From positions 1-59,209 of the forward strand of contig JAYMTJ010000064.1 in the NCBI GenBank assembly GCA_036897525.1: a DNA stretch of 59,209 nt. Reading direction: 5' to 3'. Positions 38,293 to 50,353 of this stretch are shown here, piece after piece (position 1 is the stretch's first letter; each line of letters begins with the position of its first letter). The notes beneath the pieces were generated by a model. It had not been told where the DNA came from. It made no database searches and worked only from the letters and a program-made list of their open reading frames with translations. Source of the DNA: Pelargonium x hortorum. Taxonomy: Eukaryota > Streptophyta > Magnoliopsida > Geraniales > Geraniaceae. The position numbers and the translations under genes were made by a program.

Positions 38293-38957
38293 TCTTGTTC
38301 TAATGGATCCCTTTTTAGCTTTTTTTAGGTATTACCTTTCGGAAAATAAGAGAGTATATAAGATTCCTTTGTTATAGTAGTAGATTTATTAACATAGTAA
38401 AGGAGGTTAACATTAGTATTTAGATATACCACACATTATAACCCCAAATACCCTAGACTTTTGACTTCTTTATGAGAGAGTTAGAATCTCTTTCGAGCGC
38501 TGTAAATACCTCTTGTTGTTTGAGAACTATACCCTGTTTTCTTAAGACCTTAAAAGTAAAAGACCTTAAACAGAAAACAGAATTAGCAGTTGGCAGAGAC
38601 CCAGAGGAGAAAAAAGGATTGGTGAAGGCCCGTTTTGTAACCGGGAGCTTTTGTAGCTATAGTATTACTCCTTAATTATTGTTGAGATACTTAATAATTA
38701 TACTACAGGAATATTATAAGATTGTGAATATATTCATTCTATTGTAGCGATTTATTTGTATTTATGATTGTTAAGATAAATTCCTCTTGTTTTTTTTGTA
38801 GCTTATCGATAAAGAGGGGGCAAACTTAATAGTGCATAGATACATCCTTTTTACCGATCGGCACTTTGTGAGAGATGGTAATGCTTAATAGTACTTGTAT
38901 AGAAGTTTTTATAGTAATTAGAACTGAGTTAAACCCCTGTAGGAGACCCAAAAGCCC
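38293..38957 (+). repeat. Dispersed repeat family R1, copy 3
   Basis: TTCTTGTTCTAATGGATCC at 38293 is the left block. GTAGCTTATCGATAAAGAGG, then ATAGATACATCC near 38840, and AATGCTTAATAGTA near 38880 match copy 2 in order, and GAGACCCAAAAG closes it. The gap between left block and ACATCC block is about 550 bp rather than 280, so this copy carries an internal expansion or insertion. Copies 2 and 3 lie in the same orientation, about 0.7 kb apart, as a loose direct pair. Confidence 0.48.
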
Positions 38958-41900
38958 TAGGATATTTCTAAGAATTGGTGTTAATTCCAAGTTTTATATA
39001 TTGGACTCCCGTCTGTTACCAGGCCTTAAGGGATTTTATAGGGCTTGTCAGAGATAATATTACTGTTTCATATATAAATAAGGAACTCCTGAGGAATACC
39101 CGTATACTGGGCCGGGCTTTCAAGGGTCTTCTGAAAAAAATGGAATATTTAAGGAATATTACTTCTATATTACAAAAAGACTAAACCAGTCTTAACATTG
39201 TGGGGCCTGCTTTGCAGGAAAGAGATCCCATTATTTCTAAATCTAAGAGGGTATTTGTTTACCTTTCGAAAAGTATACGCTTGCAAAATCCGCTAAAGAA
39301 TGTAGTAGTAAAACTTCTAAAGTAAATAGAATCTAAGAGCTAGAGTACTCTTACCCAGTGTCTAATTAGCGTCAAGATCCGAGGGTTATACCAGGAATAC
39401 CGGAAGTAGCATAGATTAACAAGACCTAAAAAAGACTTATCTTATTATGTATTAAAAAAAAACTAGTGAAGGGGGCAAAAAAAGGGTATTCAAAGCGCAT
39501 AAATTTTGCTAATGAGTTCTTCAAATGCAAGTATAAGACATCTTTAGAGCGGTCCCGCTAATAGACTCGGTTAGGAGTAAGACTGTAATGAGTAAGAATA
39601 TCATATAAATACAATTCCTGGGGCATCCCGTGATGTGTTTGAATTGGTTTCAGTATCGCTTATATAGCTTCAAGGATTTCTACAAGGTTTTGAGCATACT
39701 AATAGACAATAGAACTGCGTAGACTAAACTCTTTAGCTTTACGGCCGGGAAAATCAATATCTTTTTGTCTATTTACTCCTTAAGGACCCTTTTTTTTTAC
39801 AGTGTTTCCTCCGTTGAGTCGACAGCCTTTGTAAATTGCGGAACTAAAGAAAACTAGAAAAACGAGCTCACACATGTAAATTGAAATAAAGGGCATAGTT
39901 GGTTTAGGGCGAAATTACAAATTATTTTTAATAAACCTATTCTATTTCTTTGTGTTGTGACAAAGACAAGAGTACCCAGTATAACGCAATCCTAATAAGC
40001 AGTACAACTATACTACAAGAATTTAGATAAGAACTTAGGCAAGATTCTATTTTAAAGGTATGATAAAACATACTCTAGGCCAAAAATGACCGGGACATGG
40101 CTACTAGGGGTTCCCTATATAACTTGAATGAAACAATTACAAGTATTAATTAAAAAAGAGTTAAGTGCTCTAAAATTTGTCCTTTTTTTTCAGTCTTTTT
40201 TTTTTATTTTTAGGGTTTTGCGGTTACTTTACTTTTGAAGTGGAGAGTGCTCAAAACACAGTGTTTTCATTGTATGAAACGATCCCTAAACAATAAGAAG
40301 TTCTTAGGAGGTTTCCACTACAAGCAGTTCCTATACGAGTAGTTTTTTAGTATGTATTACTCTTAATTTAATTAACTATTATAAAAGAAAAGTCTAATCT
40401 CAGGATTTATTCAGGTAACTAAAGGCAAATTTCTTCTTTTAAGTTCCAATATTTCCTCCAGTTTCTAGATAGTAAAGAATTGAAGCTCAAGTCATTTTTG
40501 TTTTAAAGTCTGGTTTTTGGGGGGTGTGAGGTGTTCTAAACTAGTACTCTTATGGATTTTCCCTCCCTTCGTAACACTACAGTCAGGTAGATTGATTGAC
40601 TCTAAATCCCCCAAAGTACTTTCCTCCTTTTAAATAAAATAAGTCTTCCTTCCTTCTAGGATAAGAGTTTCCGAAGTAAGAGATTGGACTGCTATTGAAT
40701 AAATATAGTGAGAATTGGCTCTCTTCAGCTCGACTTGTTTAAGGAATGAATACCTTTTGTACCCAGGCATTTATTTGCCCTATAATATAAGGACTCAAAC
40801 ACATCTAGCCAAGAAACTTAAGGAACTTTAACCCTTACCTAACTCTGAGAAAGCTAAAAGGAGATAGCAGACTCTTACCTATTTCCTTGGCTTGCTTCTA
40901 AATATCATACTGAAATTCCTTTTTTACTTAAATTCAATTCAAATAGAGAGGTTTCCTTTTGCTCCTACTAAATAGAAATATCCTAGTAGAACTCTGCTAA
41001 ATAACTCTCCTAAAAGATTAAAAGGGACATGTCTCCCCTGACTTAATTAACTAAGTTTCCCTACAGTTTTTTGGGGGGATTCTTTCCTAGTTGTTAAGCT
41101 TATATTCTGAAAGTACTTTAACCCGCGTCAACTGCTTACTGACTTAATTCTGATTCTTCATAACTTTTTTTCTGAGGCTTATAAGATTTCTTACTTTTCT
41201 TAGGAGCTTTACTCTGCCTCTTATGACCTAGAACTTTCCCTAAAGCTATATTGTTTGTTCTAGGAAGCTTCTTCTTGTTCAGTTCAGGGATACCCGTCTT
41301 GTAAGCTACAGTATTCCTCTTTAAGTAAGGATTCACCTTTTCTTATGTGCCTTAGGATTCCCCAGCCTTGTAGCTTTCAGCTTACCGACCTTCTTATTAA
41401 TTAATACTGCCCGCTTCTAAAAGGAAAAGGTTTAAACTTAAAATAGAACCTTCTTCCTAACCCACCTGGAAGCTGCGAACCCACTTCTTTGATTTCTAGC
41501 GGGAGAGGGCTTATAATGGGTAAATATGAAATGAAATACCAAAGACCCACTAGATAGATGTACAAGGGCTTGGTACTGATAAAATGAAATAGGATATACT
41601 GAGTTACTTCGAAAACAACTTAGTGAACACATGCAGATTGTAAGTTTGTTTTACTAGAAATTAATATAGAATCTTCTATAATATAAGCAGGTATTTGAAG
41701 GAGTTTTCTTACTACTTATTATTCTTTTTTGCACCCCTACCCGGAGTCTAATATATTAAATTAACCAACCCAAACACTCTTTTTAAGTAAGGGGAATCCT
41801 AGCCAGTCTTATTATTGCTCTCACGAGGTTTCTTTTGGTATAGAACTAACTTCAAATGACACTCGTCAAAATAAGCCTAAACTTACTGTAAACTTTTTAA

Positions 41901-43401
41901 TAACATAGTCGTCTCCCTATTATCTTTCAGAGGATCGAATTTCTCTCTAAACCCAGTTTAGTTTAAGTCACAGTATACAGTATAGAGTCCCCTAGCCTGT
42001 TTGTTTAAAAACTGCGGATCATTAAAACTAATTGTACGGTCCTTTTCGTACTTTTTTGCTTGGGTTTGCCTTTATATATTTTTATAATTCAACTAAAATC
42101 CTTGTTAGCATGAACTTACAAAAAAGTCCAATTTCTTACTATTTATATCTATACAACAGAATTAGATTTATTATCACACTAAGTATAAAGTCTATTTTTA
42201 GGGATTCCCAGTAAAGCTCTGAATTAAGACCTCTATCCAGTTTTTAATTTAGGATCATACTTTTCATAAAGTTGTTTAAGTAGTTATCCTATAGCTATTG
42301 GTTACTATTCAAAATTTAGTTAGATAGGGCCCCTTTTGAGTGAGTGGGGTGTATAGGAGACTCTCTAATTAGTAAAGATCTTACTTGTTAGTTTTTATCT
42401 CGTTATATTATATCATAGGAGTTTAATAACTCAGATTTATTTTAAAGTTTTTACTGGGATAAAGCTCTCCGGGCTACTAAATTAAATAGATTGCACTTTA
42501 TACAAGATTTATACCTATTACTAGAGCAAAAGAGCAAAGAATGAGATCCGTTTCGTATAAAACTTTTAAGTATAGGTCCAAGTTTGACTTGGTTTTTTCA
42601 CGGGATTTAGCGGGGTCCTTTCGTAAAGAAAAAAGACTCCTTTTAGGGTATGCTTTTGTTTTCGAATCTAGTTAATATTCTTTATAGTTAGCGCCAGAAG
42701 TTTTTTCCAAGAAATCAATATTAAATTAAGAGTTCATGTAGTTTCAATAATTCGAATTTTGGTGTCCCTGTACAGAGCCTTAGCTCTCCAGTAGTGGAAA
42801 GTATAGGAAACACCTAATTGAGGAGTTATAGGGTATTAGTAGGATAAAGTCTTAGTGATTTTAGAGATCGGAGGAATGTAATGTAAGGCTTAGCTTTTGA
42901 GCGTTGTAGTATGTAAAAGATAACCTATTGATATTAGGCTTTAGCTTTGTTAGAGTCTATTCAGTACTAAAGTATTCCTTCTCATCCAAACTCGTTATAA
43001 GTGAATCCAAATTCCCTCACCTTACTCTTAGGTATATAATAACACTACCGAAAGTCAATCTCTTGTTCTAACTCCTAAAATCTAATTGTGCTCATTAAGA
43101 ATAGAGTCCCTGAAATAGAATGTCCTTCTTATTAGGACCCAACTCTTCTTACCTTGAAAAGCTGTAATCAGCATTCTATTATTAGTATGATCTGCCTACG
43201 GCTTTGCTACTTTAGAGAACCTTACTTATCTATCTAATTTAGTATAACTAGTGGTACCTAGAGACTTAAAATTTAGAAATTAGGGGGAATCCTGTGTTTA
43301 TAAAGAGCTAACAACTTATCCTTAGATCTAGAAGTTCGTCTTAATTTCTTCAGATTCCTAAAATATAGAAAGAATATTAACCTCTAATTACGTACAAAGT
43401 T
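38958..43401. other. AT-rich spacer, about 4.4 kb
   Basis: No gene is supported. A lysine-rich minus-strand frame at 41136-41336 (66 codons, KKSKKSYKPQKKS) is preceded upstream in the same sense by further lysine-rich sequence, but stops intervene and no family is recognised. GGAAGCTGCGAACCCAC near 41468 resembles an antisense T-arm but has no other tRNA part. Confidence 0.55.
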
Positions 43402-43440
43402 TTTCTATGATGCCCGCAAGTTCAAGCCCTGCCGGACTCA
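43402..43440 (+). pseudogene. tRNA 3'-end relic (trnY/trnS-like)
   Basis: GTTTTTCTATGATG is followed by GCAAGTTCAAGCCCTGCCGG, which resembles the long variable arm and T-arm of a class II tRNA such as mitochondrial trnY. The upstream part has no D-arm or anticodon arm. It is a low-confidence fragment, 200 bases before the trnF copy. Confidence 0.3.
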
Positions 43441-43638
43441 GAAATAGACATAGATTCACGTTGTATTAAAGAAGGATTTCTCAATATCCGCTATATAGAA
43501 TTTGGTACTACCAAACAGATAAGGGCTTACAATTGAAGAATAAGATTTATTGACTAAAAAAGGGTCTGATAACCAAATCACTGAGATTATATAAATAGAT
43601 TTGTATGATTTTTATTTATAGAATTTTTAGCAGTATAG

Positions 43639-43713
43639 GCTCAGATAGCTCCGTTGGTAGAGCAAAGGACTGAAAATCCTTCGGTCAGTGGTTCAAGCCC
43701 ACATCTGAAGCCA
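43639..43713 (+). tRNA. trnF-GAA copy, nearly complete, probably decayed
   Basis: The sequence follows plant mitochondrial tRNA-Phe: 5' strand GCTCAGA, D-arm TAGCTCCGTTGGTAGAGC, fully paired anticodon arm AAGGA-CTGAAAA-TCCTT with anticodon GAA, and T-arm AGTGG-TTCAAGC-CCACA with four of five pairs. The 3' strand reads TCTGAAGC, one G longer than the family's TCTAAGC, and is followed by CA. If that G is looped out, the acceptor pairs except for C4 against A69, the mismatch repaired by C-to-U RNA editing in several angiosperms. If it is kept, C4 can pair with G and an A bulges. It is the best candidate for a functional tRNA here, but the A-A pair in the T-stem and the extra base argue for decay. 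Confidence 0.68.
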
Positions 43714-46254
43714 GGTTCCAGAAAATGCGCTTGCCCTACTTACCATGATACAGAGTTAAAAAAAAACTATGCTAGCCTACAACAAAAAAAAGATTTTTGA
43801 CCCGTCAAGTAAGCAAAGATAACAAAGAAACCCAAGAGCATAAAAAATGGCATAGGCTTAGTGCTTCGTGGAACGCCAAGAGAAATCTCTACACTACAAG
43901 GCAATTGCACGGGTTTTCTATTTCTAAGGAGACCCTACTTTTAGTTGGAATTGCAAAAGCAAAATAAAGACTATAATACCAATTAATTATAATCCTTGTA
44001 TTAGTACTTTTTGTGTACTCCATTTATATATAAACTTACGAAAAAATGATATATAGAACCCCTCTAAGCTAAGGCTAAGAAAGAGGTCTTTCTAGAATAG
44101 AAGCTGCAGGGGGAGAAAAACCCTTAGGGTCTGTTACAACCCAGATAGCACGATTTGAACTCGTGGTTTTGGTCTTAATTCATTTAGAATTTGCCAGTTT
44201 CATTAAAATATAGAATATATACCCTCAAAAGTTTGGGTAGGCTGCTTAGTACAAATGTTATACCCTTTTTTTATACTCTGGATTCTGTATCTTCATACTC
44301 TTAACCTACATACCTGCAACTTCTTTCTTATGAGTCCTATGGTGATGGTAGCTATATTCTTATCAGTGCTGCACCTGCCTTTGAATACAAGAATAGAAAA
44401 ACTGCGTGCTAACTTTTTTTTTTTATTTCTAATACTCAAGTTCAAAGATTTAAAGAAAACAAGGCCCCTATTAGATACTTTTTAATAAATTATTATTAAC
44501 TGCTGGGTTGGTCTAGGAACTTAACAAGGGGCTTTTTTCCTGTGTAATCCTTTGGAGTTATTCTGTATCAGATTATAGTATGAAGACAATGAAATGTATA
44601 TAATGAAGTTCAAAGGCTTCTACTAACTTTCAAAAAGTAGGAGACTTCCATATTGTAAGGGAACCCTATAAAAAAGAAAACTAGTTAAAGAAGAGTACCT
44701 AGGTGCGGATTATTCTACTTTTTTTTGTTGTGAAGAATCTGACTTTAGCTTTAGACAAACTAAGAGTTTTGACGGCTGGATACTCTAAAAACTGTAACTG
44801 AAATGGAATACTAGGGCCTGTTACTTAGCATTTTCTTTCTACTGATTAAGTGTTTTTAGCACTCTCCAAATAAGGGTAATTCTTAGTATATTGACTTCTT
44901 AAGGACTTTCTTTAGATAATAAAGAGTAAGTAAATAGAGGAACCTAGACCTGTAGCTTTTACTAAAATTACAGGAAACTTTAACACTAGATTGTCCTAGC
45001 GAACCTTCGTAATATGGGGAAAAATCTTCAAGGGCTCCTTATCGGGATATTGATATGCATATTAAGGGACTCTGTTTACATTTTCTATTTGGAGGGACCC
45101 CTGTGAAACTGAACCTACGGGGGCAGAGTGTTTCCTCTAATTGTGTGCCTTCCATTTCCTTGTGTTTTTTCTCAAGTAAAGCCTATAGTCTATGATTAGA
45201 GTTGCTATCCTATAAAGGGGGCCTCTCTCTCTACTTTCTTACTTAAAGGGTCAATTTTAAGCAAACGAAGCTTTTTCATAAAAGCCTTAAAAATTGCAGT
45301 TATAGCTATACCCTCTATGAAATAAACGACCAAATCCTTTTTTTAAAGATAATACTGTCCTTGCTTACGGAGTTCTGTAGCTGAGCTTATGTGAAAGAGT
45401 GATTTAGGCCAATATTTTTTAAAGTATTCTAAAATAGAAAACGCAGGATTAGCTCCAATTTTAACTTAAAGACTCTGAAAAACGCCTAGTGTCTACTTAC
45501 TAAAAGTGGGACTTCCTTTCCTTTTTTTGATAGGGTTCTTAATTCTTAATTACGGGCCCTTTATATTATAGCGTTTAAAACCCGTGGAGTTGTATTTCTA
45601 TGCTTTTGTCTAACAAAAATCTCCTTGAGAGGTTGGTATAGGAGTCCTATTTGATTGAACAAAAGTAACCAAAATATTCTAGGATCCCTTAAATCTTCAT
45701 ATAATTTCGGTACTAGTATTACTTCACGATTTAATATCAACATATAAGCATTCTCTACAGGAAAGGTTGCCCTTTTAACACAAGGCATAACTAACTCTCT
45801 TTTTATTCTAAAAATTCCGCCTGAACGTACGGGTTTCCCCCTTTACTTTAAGCTTTTAAAGGCCTTTTTTGTATTTTGTAACACAAGTAAATATAAAGTA
45901 CCCCTTCATTTATGTATGCTAAAAAAGGATCTTTACCACTCTTGAAGAATTGCCCCGTTAAAGAATCTAAAGATCTGAAAATTCGTAAGAAATTGAAATT
46001 ACAGGATTGAAAAGAAAGTAAAAAGGCTTTTTAAGCAACCCGTTTATGCTAAAACCCTGTTAGATAAGAAACCTAGAGAGAAGAGAGGGGATATCCCTAA
46101 ACTGCTAGTGGAAAAGAGACCTACTAAGGTCAATTTTAGACTCCTCGATAATCTCAATTTTTTTGCTTCTAATCTAAAACTAAAATAAGGTACAAAATAA
46201 TAAATATCAGCTTAAAAGGAATTTCTAAAAAAAAAAAGGATGTTAGAATTTACA
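43714..46254. other. AT-rich spacer with one T-arm relic
   Basis: No gene is supported; frames at 44255-44485 and 45561-45788 have no recognisable domain. GC boxes occur about every 100 bases, for example GGGACTCTG near 45065 and GGGACCCC near 45096. Confidence 0.55.
44141..44166 (-). pseudogene. tRNA T-arm relic
   Basis: On the minus strand CACGA-GTTCAAA-TCGTG is a perfectly paired T-arm, followed by CTATCTGG in the acceptor position. Nothing upstream on that strand looks like an anticodon arm or D-arm. It is a 3'-end fragment of a tRNA, or possibly a chance hairpin. Confidence 0.35.
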
Positions 46255-46330
46255 GTAGAATTTCGAACCTAATCGCACGGATTTGTCAGAGCTCCCGGAT
46301 CTTCTTATCAAGCTTTCCTATTTAAGTAAT
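46255..46330 (-). pseudogene. tRNA-like relic, identity unknown
   Basis: On the minus strand GATTAGGTTCGAAATTC occupies a T-arm position, and GCTCTGACAAATCCGTGCG occupies an anticodon-arm position with a loop resembling CTGACAA. Stems are mostly unpaired. The span is tRNA-sized. The isotype cannot be assigned with confidence. Confidence 0.32.
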
Positions 46331-47670
46331 ACTGCGGATTACCGCTTTGGTCTAACTTAGTTTTGGAATTAAAAGATAGAGTTTGGCCGCTTTGTAGGAA
46401 AGTACTAAGTCTAGCTCCTAAACCCGGTTCCGGTATTTAGAATGTAAGGGTGTCTCCAAATAGACTATCTACTACTGGTTACCTCGTTTTATAAACCCTA
46501 AAACTAAAGCTTAGTTAACGCAACCTAAGGGCTAATAGATTGAGCTGCCCCCTTGCTGTGCTGCTATATATATAACTAACTCCAATAAGAATAAGCGGGT
46601 TCTTCTCAACTTAGCAACGGTCTAGAAAAAACTCCATTCCATATAGTATAGTGACCCACTCGCATAATTCAAAAAAATATCCTGTAAATTGGTTCCTTTT
46701 TTTAATAATTAGTTATTAGAAAGGTTGTACGATTAAACAGATAGGTTGCACAATATAACAAACAAGGTACCCGTAGTAACTGCAGCACTAGTTAGTCGTT
46801 TGGAAACCCTTTCAATTCAAGAACAATATAAAAAAAAAGAAAAGGCCCTTTATAGTAAACAAATACTCCAAAGGAATACGGATTAAATACAATCCTGCCA
46901 AAGTTAATACCTAAAATCTTGCACCTAGTGCTAACCCTATAAAGACATTTGACTCGGAAAAACAAACATCTTCCTATATTAAGTTAAGTAAGAATGTACC
47001 TAGCTTCTTAGACTTGGCTCTTTACAGAATACAAAGACTTACTCTTTACCCAGGTTAGGAAATGTTGAAGTTTGCGAAAGCACAAGTAAACCAATGCCAT
47101 CATATACCTGTTTAAAGGATGCTGCAATCCCAACTGGTTCAAGGAATACTAATGGATTCTTGGCTATCTATCTCACTCCACTCAAAGCTACAATATAATT
47201 AATATAACATCCTAATCAGTTAGTTTATCGGTGTATGCCTCCCCAAAGTTCAATTCTATCTTTAGAAAACTCCACAGTGAGCAGCCCCTTTCCGAATACT
47301 AAACTTTAAAGAGGCCAAACCCCAAGAACTAGGATACTTGATAGTAAAAAACCGCCTTAGATACAGAATACTAGGTAGAAATTGACTATGGATTCTGCAA
47401 AAATCTTACCTTTCTGGAACCCGGCTAAACAAAACCTAAACTTAAATTAATTTAGTACAAAGTTTAACCCGCTATCTATAAAAGACCCTTTTTTATACAC
47501 GAGTTAATTATTATAATAAAACCTAGATCCTAATAAAGGCTGGGGTTTGCTCTTAAACAGTACAAAATCTATCTTATAATAGTATAGTTATAATTCTTGA
47601 GAAAGAGGAGTACGTGCCTATAAGAAAAAAAATAGTGATCAAGGATAACAGCATTTTCCTTTTAAAATAG
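46331..47670. other. AT-rich spacer
   Basis: Nothing recognisable as a gene or RNA. ATATATATA at 46565 is a short microsatellite. Confidence 0.55.
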
Positions 47671-47738
47671 GTAGCTTGCGAGACTACTTCAAACGGGGTT
47701 TCGCTAAGGCATTCTAGGATTCAAGCCCGTGTACGGCA
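47671..47738 (+). pseudogene. tRNA-like relic, possibly trnP
   Basis: GTAGCTTGCGAGAC and the downstream CTAGGATTCAAGCCCGTGTA resemble the D-arm and T-arm of plant tRNA-Pro, with about the right spacing. The anticodon UGG is not readable and the acceptor is unpaired. It is a weak call resting on the T-arm. Confidence 0.28.
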
Positions 47739-49443
47739 CTTCAACTTGTCAAAGGTAAAACTGTATTACTACTTACTTTACTTCCTAGATTTCAAGAGTA
47801 CGAGTCAAAAATTTTTTTAGTGATTCTAATCCCCTTCTTGGAGTCTACTAGAGAGACAAGTGTTTTCTTTCCTTTTTGTTTTAATTCCAATTTGCTAGGC
47901 TTTCCAGTAAGGAAAGGAATCCTACCGCAAACTTTATAAATACGAGACATAACAAGTTAAAAAAAGCGCAATTAAAGGGAGTTCCTTTACAAAAAACTAC
48001 ATACTTTTATTCCTTAGTATAGCACCGGATTCAACCTTAAGGAAGTCAAAAGAAAAGCCCCTAAAAAGAACAAAGGGACTCGCCTTAAAAGTGAAAGGGT
48101 GTTAAAATCTAGCTAATAGACTTGCCAGGTCCCCCTTGTTTAATAAGACGAACCTTAATACTGGATCGAAAGGAAAGGAAAGTCCGTACTAAACAAAATG
48201 AAGGGAACTCTAATAAGTATAACCCCTCTTGCTAAAATAAAAGCTCTATTGTCTTACAGCTAAAGTAACCGGGGTACTTTTCTAGACCCTCCATTAGGAG
48301 AGGTTATAGCCATTTCGCAGTAATACGCCAAAGAAATCTTCCTCTTTTCTAAGACTTCATTTTTATCAAGCACCTGGCTTGGACTTCTCGATCACGCGTA
48401 TTTGACTGAAACTAAAGCTCATAACGACTCCCCAAGGATAAAAAAGCCCCTTTCCTGAGAAGCCGGAAACCCCAGAATCGTTATTAAGAGAGGGTCTTTT
48501 CTAGTTGTGTATAACCCCTATGTAGAACCGATATATTGACTCCGTTATGCACAGTAATTCTTAAATTGACTACTCCAATCCAAAAGACATTTTTTGTTGA
48601 AGTAGTAAGAAAACAAGTAGGAAAGGCAAAAAAAAACCTTCTTACTTTATTATAGTAAGTATATATAGCGTCAATGACAGTGATTCCTCCATGTTATAAT
48701 AACCCTTTCAAGTAGATACTCCAATTCGGGTATTTTGGTTAACCCACCCCCAAGGAGTGCGTACAAAGGCTATCAAAAACCCGTGCCAAAATACCCTAAA
48801 TCCCACGGATTGTTAGCTGAGATTAAGTCTTCGTAATTACTTCTTACAACTTTATCTTTTTTTCCGCAACGAAACCTGCCCGGAAAAAACTCTCTTTGGT
48901 TTGGTTAGAAATTTAGATAACTATGACTCTTAAATTAAGGAAAATTTATATCAAGTGATTTTGTCTTACCGGATAACCTGATAAGAAGTAACTTAAACTG
49001 TAGAAGAACTGTAACTATAGGAATTGTAGCTCTAGCATTCTTGTCTTAGTGGATATACGTAACCGGATTTATTGACTTCGAGAGTATATTCGAATTATTA
49101 AGATGGTATCGCATGAGAGCTTACTCTTACGTAACGAGGATAACATTTCTAACCTAGCCGAACCTGAGTTTACTTCTTCAGGGAGTACTATACTAATTGA
49201 AATTCTTTTAGCTAAAGAATTTAGGTTTTCCGATGAAAAAAGGATTCCATGGCCTTAAAATTGTATTATTTCCTCAATTGAAGCTCCGATTAAGGTATTC
49301 CATTTTTTTTTTGTCTATCTCTTTTCTGTTAGTTTTAATCCATAAAAGCAGCCAATTCAGGATCTTCCATAACTGTTTCATAGGTATTTCGCTTAGGAAT
49401 GAACTTAAGAATTTACTAGCTAGTTAATGAACTTAGGCTTAGG
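47739..49443. other. AT-rich spacer rich in GC boxes
   Basis: No gene is recognised. GC boxes are dense, for example GGAAAGGAATCC at 47911 and GGGAGTTCC at 47979. 49008-49031 repeats part of 27606-27630 (ACTGTAACTATAGGAATTG then TAGCT). Confidence 0.55.
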
Positions 49444-49705
49444 AGTTAGTATTCTCAAGCAAACTGTTTTCAAGAGGGACTTCCCTCAACCAAGTACAAT
49501 TTACAGTAAGGCAATTCCCTTCAGTTAGCAATTCTCAAGCAAGGGTTCTCCTTCAGTGTCAGCTTGTTTATGGACTGTTAATGATTTTACCTCAAACAAG
49601 TATAGAGTTTTGTAATTGCCCTTAGTTTAGCTAGTGTGTTAGCTATTCACAACAGTAGTTAGTATTCTGTCAGCCATTCTACAAGTAAGGATTCTCCTTT
49701 TGTTG
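49444..49705 (+). repeat. Degenerate local tandem array
   Basis: Three related units begin AGTTAGTATTCTCAAGCAA (49444), AGTTAGCAATTCTCAAGCAA (49523) and AGTTAGTATTCTGTCAGCC (49657). The second and third continue with AAGGGTTCTCCTT and AAGGATTCTCCTT, and all three flank a box of the GG-to-TCC type. Unit spacing is about 80 and 134 bp, so the array has been disturbed by insertions or deletions. It is non-coding. Confidence 0.55.
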
Positions 49706-50309
49706 TGCTCAATTTATTTATTGAAGCTTCTTTTAGGGCTAACATAACACTATTTTAGGATTAGATTAAAGCTGGGATTCTAAATTAAGGATAGCTATTT
49801 TCCATGTATTAGCCCATAATCTCTAGGGATTATTAGTCAAAGGAGATTTGTCTTGTGTATTTTTATTTAAGTTTTTGTTGTAGGTCTTTATGCATTAAAT
49901 GAGCCGATTGAGGGAGGTTCCTGCTTTTTTTCTAGGCTTTAGTGTGTAGGGTTAACGATCTATAATATTACTAAATGACTTAACTTCGTAAACAAGGGAT
50001 GTATGTTTACTCAGTAAAAGGGACTTGAAAAAATAGTGAGGAACAAAAGAAAACCTACTTGTTACACCCCATTTAGCTTACTCTTCATACCTCCCCGATT
50101 TTTTCTTTTAAGACCCAAAGAAACCCAAGAAGAGAGTTATATTAAGATATTGCGGGAACGCTTAGAATTCCCTATAAAATGAAAAAAGAAAAGAAGCGGG
50201 TGTCTCTGTATTGGTACTAATAACCTTTGATTTTCCTTTCCACAAGTTTACTAAATATTCGGTACTCTATACTAAACTAATAAACTGAATTTGAGTTAAT
50301 TATAGAAAG
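49706..50309. other. AT-rich spacer
   Basis: No gene or RNA is recognised before the truncated trnF copy. Confidence 0.55.
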
Positions 50310-50353
50310 GCTTAGATAGCTCAGTCGGTAGAGCAAAGGACTGAAAATCTTCA
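50310..50353 (+). pseudogene. trnF-GAA pseudogene, 3' truncated
   Basis: GCTTAGATAGCTCAGTCGGT, AGAGCAAAGGACTGAAAATC and TTC follow the trnF copy at 43639 through the anticodon loop CTGAAAA (anticodon GAA). The 3' side of the anticodon stem has lost a base, and no T-arm or acceptor strand follows; unrelated AT-rich sequence takes over. The flanks are not clearly alike at the two trnF copies, so the duplication, if direct, is old or was limited to the gene. Confidence 0.7.
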
